Source: Liolophura sinensis
Lineage: Eukaryota > Mollusca > Polyplacophora > Chitonida > Chitonidae
Reading direction: 5' to 3'
Length of the DNA stretch: 64,000 nucleotides
Assembly (NCBI RefSeq): GCF_032854445.1
Contig: NC_088305.1
Span: 7,383,606 to 7,447,605, forward strand
The notes below the pieces were generated by a model that was not told the origin of the DNA, did not search any database, and saw only the letters and a list, made by a program, of their open reading frames with translations. Position 1 is the stretch's first letter; each line of letters begins with the position of its first letter. The position numbers were made by a program, and so were the translations under genes. Of this stretch, positions 57,514-64,000 are shown piece by piece.

Positions 57514-58799
57514 GTTGTACATCTACATGTACTCATAACTGGTTACTTAAAACAGTGAAGAACAATGAATTACAGCCTGGCCATAGTATGCTCAGACCAA
57601 CCTTTTTACCTCCACATCTAAAGAGCTTCAGATTTCCAGTTTTCAGTCATGGTCTGATATTTGCCAGGTTTATAAGTTTATCAAAAAATATCAGGGTGAA
57701 AAAAATGTCAAAACTGTATATCGTAACATGTTCATGGTTGATAAGGCTGAGGCCTGTGACGAGATTTGCATGTATTCTGTCTTTGAAAAGGGCTTGTTTT
57801 CCTCAAAGAAGGGAAGCAACTCTTATACACACATGTGTACCTTTTGGAACAGTGGTGACCTCTGCCCTCTTGTGTAACATTATCAGTGATTTAAGTAACA
57901 GTACACATGATTATGAATAACCATAGTTCGTAGTATTACTCAGCCAGGGGGCGCCTGTGTTCCATGGGGTAGAAGATTTGCTTCCCTTTGTAGAGGGCTG
58001 GTGAGCACCTTTGTCTGTCATACAATGGCAGTCTTGTTATTTTGAAATGTTTTTCCACCCACTTCTGCCAAAAGGACATCTTGTAAGAAATTCGGAGAGA
58101 AATTGCTGATATATGTATAGTATATGTGTAAGTCCAAAATACATCGTATCAAACAACCTGATTGAAGAAACTTTTAGTACTTTCATATTTTTACTGTCAA
58201 TGAAAAACATGGGTGCTTGGTAGTGTTTTTTTTTGGCTAATATGCACAAAGCTGAGCAAACCAGTTCAGTAGATCACCATGCCTTTTGACTTTTTAACCT
58301 ACATGTACATTGCTGTTGACAGCTAGTAGTTTTCAGAAAAGGTATGGAAAAAAAAAGGTCTGAAATTTTGTAGCACAAAATGACAGGCAAATAATACAGG
58401 TAGAAAAAAAAACAGGGGACAATTGTAATGTGGTGTTTGGGTTCAGGCGATTATGTTGCCATTTTTACTTGTTAAAAAAAGGGTTTTCCAGCTCTATGAC
58501 ATTCCTGTGAATACTGTTTTTTGTTGTTGTTGTAATTTAAGAACTCATATATTTCCTGTTGAAGTTACTTTTTGATCCAGATTTAGCTAAGGTTGTCTAT
58601 GCTGTATACATGTAGATATGTCTTGATGCATGGATTCATTCCCAAGATGATTGTAGCAATAATATATGCAGGTTTTTCCAGGATACAAGATTTATGATAA
58701 AGCAATACTAGAACTGTAATAATTCGACAAATTTTCTCACTCTTTCTTGCCAACAGCCGTGAAGTATATGTTTTGCAGGGGGATGTTTAACTGCTTGCT

Positions 58800-59032
58800 C
58801 ACTGTAGCTGTAACTGTCAAACTTTTGTCCAGTGAGGTGGTGTGCACAGTTCCATTTCTGACTCTGCCAGCAGTGGTTGTAAGTCAGGAGGTTTGTTATC
58901 AAAGAGCGGTAGTTTATACTGGACACTCCAGTTCTCTCCACGCATAAAACTGACCGCTATCATACAAATGTAAACTTTTTCAGCAGAGCCTCATGCACCA
59001 GTCTGACGACGAATTATTAAATAAATAAAGAT
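58800..59032 (+). mobile_element. SINE-like family 5 copy
   Basis: TACTGGACACTCCAGTTCTC, CATAAAACTGACCGCTATCA and a TTAAATAAATAAAG tail resemble words at 10175-10210, 24310-24410 and 63005-63075 (TCCGTAAAACTGACCGTAAT). It lies well downstream of the RhoGAP stop codon. Confidence 0.5.
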
Positions 59033-59396
59033 GGCTCTTATACAGTTAGGGATTTTGACCAAAGTAGGCTAATTGTTGGGCTGTAGAAGATAGTTTTAAT
59101 GAAGTTCTGAATTGTTACTCCCCAAATCCCTTCACCACCTTCGTGTTTACTCTCACAGCTTTAGCTATTCCCGGCTGGAAGACGGTTCAGATCTTCCGGA
59201 AGATCTTCTAACTCCAAAACCTGCCAGTTGTGTCTGCCTCTGTAGGCACCAACTGTGAAGTAGATGTTTGGAAGCATCCACATGAAAATCAAGTCATAAT
59301 ACCTCGGTATTCTCTGGCATTTAAGTTTACATTTGGCTTTATTATTGGATGTAACCAGGAAAACATTCTATCCACGGCCTTTGTGTAACATGTCGC

Positions 59397-59400
<4 letters not shown>

Positions 59401-59464
<64 letters not shown>
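59401..59464. repeat. (AT)n microsatellite
   Basis: An uninterrupted AT dinucleotide run of 64 bp. Confidence 0.98.
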
Positions 59465-59467
<3 letters not shown>

Positions 59468-60291
59468 TCTGTTTAAAAGACTTCAGACTATGTTTATACT
59501 AACGGTTGTTATATTAATGTCAATGTCTGTTATCAATATTATTCCACCATGCTTCAATGGTCTGACCAGAACTGTCAAAATAATCCATTCCAGTTGTGTT
59601 ATGTTATACACGTTATTGTTGGATGCCGTATATGTATGTTGCTTAGTGTGAAACTGTATATTTGCAAGTAGATCGTAATATAGCCTGTCTATAATGTCAA
59701 CATGATGTTGACATGGTCATATAGGTGTGTATAAATGATAATGTCAAGTTGTCAATATTCTGTGTTGTGTACATAGATTCCCTGATATATTTCCAGTGCT
59801 GTTAATATCAAAAAGCTACGTAGATGTTCGTTCTGCATCAGTTCATATACATTAAGTATTGATAATGAATGTGTAGTCGAGGACATCTTCAGATCAGTAT
59901 GGTGTTGTGAAATATCTAGTGTCATGTAAAATGTTTAAAATACACATAAGTTGAGGAAGGATTTCTGGCGATGTGTTGAATTTATCATTCCATATGCAAA
60001 AGTAAAATTTTTAAAGAATAGCCGAAGAACTTGCCTTTTGTCTATATATAACAGTATTTTGCGTGCTGAACGTTTGCTGTGACGTAAAATTAAGTGACTA
60101 GGCTTTTGTGGTTATAAAAGTACATTGCTTTACGGTGGAATGGTGTATCATGAATATTCGAGTGCAGGTTTTCTTATGTCAGATTTGCGTACATCAGAAT
60201 TTCAATCGGTATTCCATGTAAGCTTATATCACGGACCATATTAATTCGGCGCTTATGCGTGACTAGGCCCTCTACGCCGTGCAGTTAGCAC

Positions 60292-60297
60292 AATAAA
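60292..60297 (+). terminator. Candidate polyadenylation signal AATAAA
   Basis: CACAATAAAGTAAG in unique-looking DNA, about 5.6 kb after the stop codon. It would imply a very long 3' UTR. Confidence 0.25.
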
Positions 60298-61744
60298 GTA
60301 AGTCTTCAATGATGTTCCAATTTTTGTGAAAAAATTTCTTCGTTTGACACACCATGAGAAAGAATAAGGACGTCGTGAGTCATATTGGACATATTCAAAG
60401 CTCGGCATCTCTTTTCATTGAAACTATCAGATTTGACCATTCCTTCTTTTTCTTGTCTCCTCTGGAGACATATTGTGTATGTAGCAGATTGCAGTGTGTA
60501 GCCTTCGTATGCTTACCCATTGTCTATTCGTCGATGTTAAAGATATGGACGCTGGGTTTTATCACGTGTGAATAATGTTGACAACATCATGCAGTGTGCG
60601 TTGTGTTTTCCCTGCGATCCCCTGTCCTCCATGACTTTCACTTTTTTAAATACTGTTCAGCGATTCGCTACCAAAGTCCTGTCCTTCGACCAATGACGCT
60701 TAATCAGTGACTAACTTCCCCATTCATGATATTCTGTTATGTTTTCACCCTATGTCAGTTTTGTTGGTACCTTTGCTAGGTTTACTTGTAACATTCGTAG
60801 ATGCATTTGATGCTGTGAAGAGTTGACGTTACATAAAATACATGATATATATAGTTTATGTGGCTTAGCTGTTGAATGTGACGTTGAACAAAGACGTTGT
60901 AACATGTGCGTGTGATTGTTCCGTAGTGAAATGTTACAAACCATTCACACATATAAACAGCTCTTCACCGTCATTTTTCAAGTTAAAATCTGTCATGGCC
61001 AATTTAGCCAATATTGTAGATAAATGTAATAGTTTGGGTCCAATCATGTTCCATCCAGTTTGTGTTTTTTTTTTTTTACCTGTTGATCTTTTTTTGTTGT
61101 TCTGAGCCGTTCCTTCTAAAGCTGCCAGACAAGGATTTCGTGTGTACCGGTATGTTTTTTTTTTCTATATTGAAAATTGACCAATTCTTAATTCCACGTA
61201 TGTCTATTATGTATCTTCAATTTATCCTGTAATAGCATTGCTAAACCCAGTTGGTTAGTTTTGCTCCGGCCATTGACGCCTTTATTATTATCGTTTTGTT
61301 TGTTTTTTGTTTTTCAGTAAATTATTTTTTTGTAAAATTGCTTGTCTGTGCAGCCTCAGCTGAAATTCGAGATTTTCTGTATTCTTACTAGTTTCGGCTT
61401 CGTGCGTAGAATGTAATTTTGTTTTTAATTCTGCAAAAAGAAGGAAGAAAAAAATGGTTTGAAAAACGCTTTTTTGCCTTCAAGAGGTCACGTTTTCTGC
61501 GTCGTATACTCAGAAGTCTAAGTGTTTTGATTTGTTGAAATGTATAAAAGTACCCTTGATGTGTTCCACTTCAAAGTCCGTCTTCTTGGATTTCTTTTTC
61601 TCACTTGCTCATACCCCATGTTAACCATGACTCCTAGTACACAACCTTTACCTGTGCGATTCTACCAACACCCGATCAGTCCTCGGGTTGTGTCTTTGTT
61701 TTCATATTTCAAATTTTATGTCTTAAACAAATCCACTGTTGATA

Positions 61745-61750
61745 AATAAA
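61745..61750 (+). terminator. Candidate polyadenylation signal AATAAA
   Basis: GATAAATAAACTT, about 7 kb after the stop. It is weak evidence and could be chance in AT-rich DNA. Confidence 0.15.
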
Positions 61751-61867
61751 CTTATGAATAGCAGATACGATGTTTACCTCATTCTTTATTGATTCGCACT
61801 ATGTCCAGAATCTGATTCCTCTCAATGCTTTCATTGGAAGTCCTGCTTTAAGTTTCGAGCCTTCCGT

Positions 61868-61960
61868 CACCCAGAATCCTCTCACCAAAGAGGTCGCTGT
61901 GAGTTCAAGTCCATCTCATGCTGGCTTTCCTTCCCGGTCGTACGCGGGAAGGTTTTCCAG
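61868..61960 (+). mobile_element. SINE family 1, head fragment
   Basis: It contains CTCACCAAAGAGGTCGCTGT, GAGTTCAAGTCC, ATCTCATGCTGGCTTTCC and GTACGCGGGAAGG, which match the 5' half. The tail is absent. Confidence 0.7.
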
Positions 61961-62097
61961 TGATCAGGGCCTAGTTTAACATATGTACATATACGGTAAG
62001 TGCACATACAATGATAAGTTATAGTGACATGCAAAGTATCGTGCGACAAATGTACAAAATAAAAAAAATGTCATATGCCGCTTTGTGAAACTGAGGT

Positions 62098-62217
62098 CGG
62101 TTTCATGAAGCTTACTTAGTGTTAAGTTGCCCTTAGCTAAGTGCACTTTATATTTCTACAACATACGTTGCCATGCTAGTTAAGGGTTTATTTAGCTAAG
62201 TGAGCTTCATGAAACCG
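62098..62217. mobile_element. Foldback or MITE element, 120 bp
   Basis: CGGTTTCATGAAGCTTACTT at 62098 is matched by its near-perfect reverse complement ending at 62217 (AAGTGAGCTTCATGAAACCG). The arms are about 25 bp, with a second internal inverted pair around CCCTTAGCTAAGT and TTTAGCTAAG. A related end (GAGCTTCGTGAAACTGGGC) occurs at 12603. Confidence 0.75.
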
Positions 62218-62847
62218 GCCCCTGGGCCCTAGCTGATGGTCATGGATTTTCTCTCACCATAACGATGGTTTCCTTCGTATAGGCCTAATGAAAATGTTTT
62301 TGAGCCCAGCATAAAACGGCCATAATATAGATTAATGAATTTTATTTTTCAGACTAATTAGCTTTCGCTGAGATAAGTACACAAATGTATATGCCTGTAT
62401 AGCTGTGGATCCAGTTTCACAAAAATGTCGTACATGTACGATAATCGCATATGTATGACAATGGTATGGTAATAGTGACGTACAAATTATCGTAAGGCAA
62501 ATGCACGATGAAGAAATGAAACTAATCCCTGTTCCACTGTTACACGAAGGACTCGTTTATTTTGGCCGTTCCGCGGCCTTCGTCACCCAAGAAAAGCTGA
62601 ACCCATCGTATAAGTGAAAAGTTTGGTATTCAGCAACAGTCAAATAAATCAAATATATAACACCATAAAAGTGGAAAATTCCTGAGTTTAACTATTTGGC
62701 TTAAGACGAAATAATGTGACCTAGTCTAGTCAAAATCTGTTAGAAGCCGACACAAAAGCACAAGACCTGCCTTTCTCGGCTGGAAACCGAAGGCGCGGGT
62801 TCAAAGCCAGCCTTTCACGGAGAATATGTAGTTTTCTCCGCTCACAC

Positions 62848-62953
62848 CGTCATGTGTTTTACGGTGTCATGTGAACATTTGCGCAGTCTAAGAACGCTTG
62901 CGTCATGTGTTTTGCGGTGTCATGTGAACATTTGCGCAGTCTAAGAACGCTTG
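62848..62953. repeat. Tandem duplication, 53 bp, two copies
   Basis: CGTCATGTGTTTTACGGTGT through GCGCAGTCTAAGAACGCTTG is repeated at 62901 with one substitution (ACGG to GCGG). The near identity suggests a recent event. Confidence 0.95.
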
Positions 62954-63239
62954 TCGTTGCATGCATGTAATTGTTCATTATACGTTCCAAGGTTCGTGTG
63001 GTTTGCTCTGTCCGTAAAACTGACCGTAATCGTATAGGTAAAAATGTGAGTGCGAGGTTAAATATCAGTCAGTCAATCAAGCAAACGGACAAAACCACAG
63101 ACAAACCAAACTCTCCGGGATTCCATGTTGTTTCTTCCCTTGATGGGACGCCAGTAGAAGTGCCTTTCATGATCCAGTGGTAAAGGCAAACTTCCTTTCC
63201 TGTGTCGCCAACGTCTCTACCCTAAACCAATTAGTGTCA

Positions 63240-63560
63240 TTCTATTCGTCAGAATGCATTCTCTGAAGGGGTACCAGTCAAACTGCTTTTATTGCCACCT
63301 GATAAGTCAAGGTCACGGTAAACCTCAGAAGAACTGATGTGAGCTATTGTTAGATTCGTTCTTGGGCTCTGTGATAGGATGCCAGTCAAATTGCTTTTAT
63401 TGCCGCCTGATAAGCCAAGGTCACCGAAAACGTCCAAGAATCAGTATGAGCTAGATAGATTGGATCTTACGCTTTGTATGATGGGTTGTCATTCAAATCG
63501 CTTTTATTGTCGCCTGATAAGTCAAGGTCACCATAAACTTTCAGTGTGAGTTATAGTTAG
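63240..63560. repeat. Tandem repeat, about 108-bp unit, 3 copies
   Basis: GCTTTTATTGCCACCTGATA followed by AGTCAAGGTCAC occurs at 63285, 63393 and 63500 (108 and 107 bp apart). Flanking words (CCAGTCAAA, TGTGAGCTAT) also repeat. Divergence of the units is moderate. Confidence 0.9.
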
Positions 63561-64000
63561 ATTTGAACTTGCGCCTTCTCTGATGCAAGGCTGTAGTAGA
63601 AGGGTCTTCCATTAGGCCTACCCTGAAGACAACTGACATAATCTGCGCCCTTCAATTGTCAGCGCCACCCCTCGTGCATTGGTAACTCATTTCCAAATAG
63701 ACCATAAGAGGAGAATTACGACATCGCGAAAGACAGCCAACATATTATTTGCTGGCGTGAGGCTTGCTCCCGCTGTGAAAATGCTCACTCCATGGTCAGA
63801 GATTCCTCTGGGCTTCCGTCTTGTTGAGAATTACAGGGATTATACTCTGAGGTGTACGCCGATTGTAGGGTATATATAGTCCGTGTATGAGATAAACAGT
63901 TGGGGTAGCCGTAGTGTTCATTTCTTGGAACACTTGTATATCTTTCTTGTATATATCCTTCAACTTGAGAGATGAAGAGCAACGTTTGAAGGAGAATTCG

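Larger units (their letters stand above)
57100..61860. other. 3' UTR and/or intergenic DNA, no gene recognised
   Basis: AT-rich sequence with poly-T runs, one SINE-like copy (58800) and an (AT)n run (59401). The longest plus frame (57555-57920, 121 codons) has no recognisable domain, and I treat it as chance. Some or all may be 3' UTR of the RhoGAP gene. Confidence 0.55.

Noticed and set aside
57555-57920. A 121-codon plus-strand frame
   Set aside because: There is no recognisable domain, no splice context and ordinary AT-rich composition. It is most likely 3' UTR or intergenic.

Overview
The window looks like nuclear DNA of a marine lophotrochozoan, most likely a mollusc. One spliced gene with GT-AG introns covers most of it. 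The non-coding DNA is AT-rich, full of the palindrome TACATGTA, loaded with tRNA-derived SINEs ending in AATAAATAAA-type tails, and broken up by many minisatellites. I see no bacterial operons, no rRNA, no intact tRNA, no CRISPR array and no retrotransposon or viral coding region. The mollusc assignment is inference from repeat style, not from a marker gene.

The gene lies on the + strand from about 7.1 kb to 54.7 kb and encodes a Rho GTPase-activating protein of the ARHGAP9/12/15/27 group. Domain order is SH3, acidic and proline-rich linker, WW, a degenerate WW overlapping a further WW, basic linker, PH, RhoGAP. I place 16 coding exons with consistent phases (887 codons before the TGA at 54708-54710) plus one uncertain extra exon at 39354 that would add 32-36 residues. 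The RhoGAP arginine finger, the conserved lysine and the conserved asparagine are all present, so the protein should be catalytically competent.

Layout: 1-2850 is three successive tandem arrays (179-, 18- and about 40-bp units). 3013-3245 is a SINE and 5252-5640 a MITE-like element. 6000-7082 is the probable promoter and 5' leader. 7083-7861 is the SH3 exon. 7862-32817 is a 25-kb first intron with at least seven minisatellites and many SINEs. 32818-35077 holds the WW exons. 35270-36940 is a 1.7-kb pyrimidine minisatellite running almost to the next acceptor. 36954-44572 holds the linker and PH exons. 46327-54710 holds the RhoGAP exons. 55635-57090 is a 33-bp array in the 3' UTR or just downstream. 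The remainder is AT-rich DNA with SINE remnants, a foldback element at 62.1 kb and a 108-bp array at 63.3 kb.

The most interesting points are structural. Two 5' splice sites of the gene (exons at 32818 and 48404) sit at the head of tandem duplications that copy the donor itself. A very long pyrimidine minisatellite precedes one acceptor. One SINE family keeps a shared open frame of about 50 codons in several copies. A tryptophan at an exon junction is shared by two WW-like repeats. I found no convincing novel multi-gene system.
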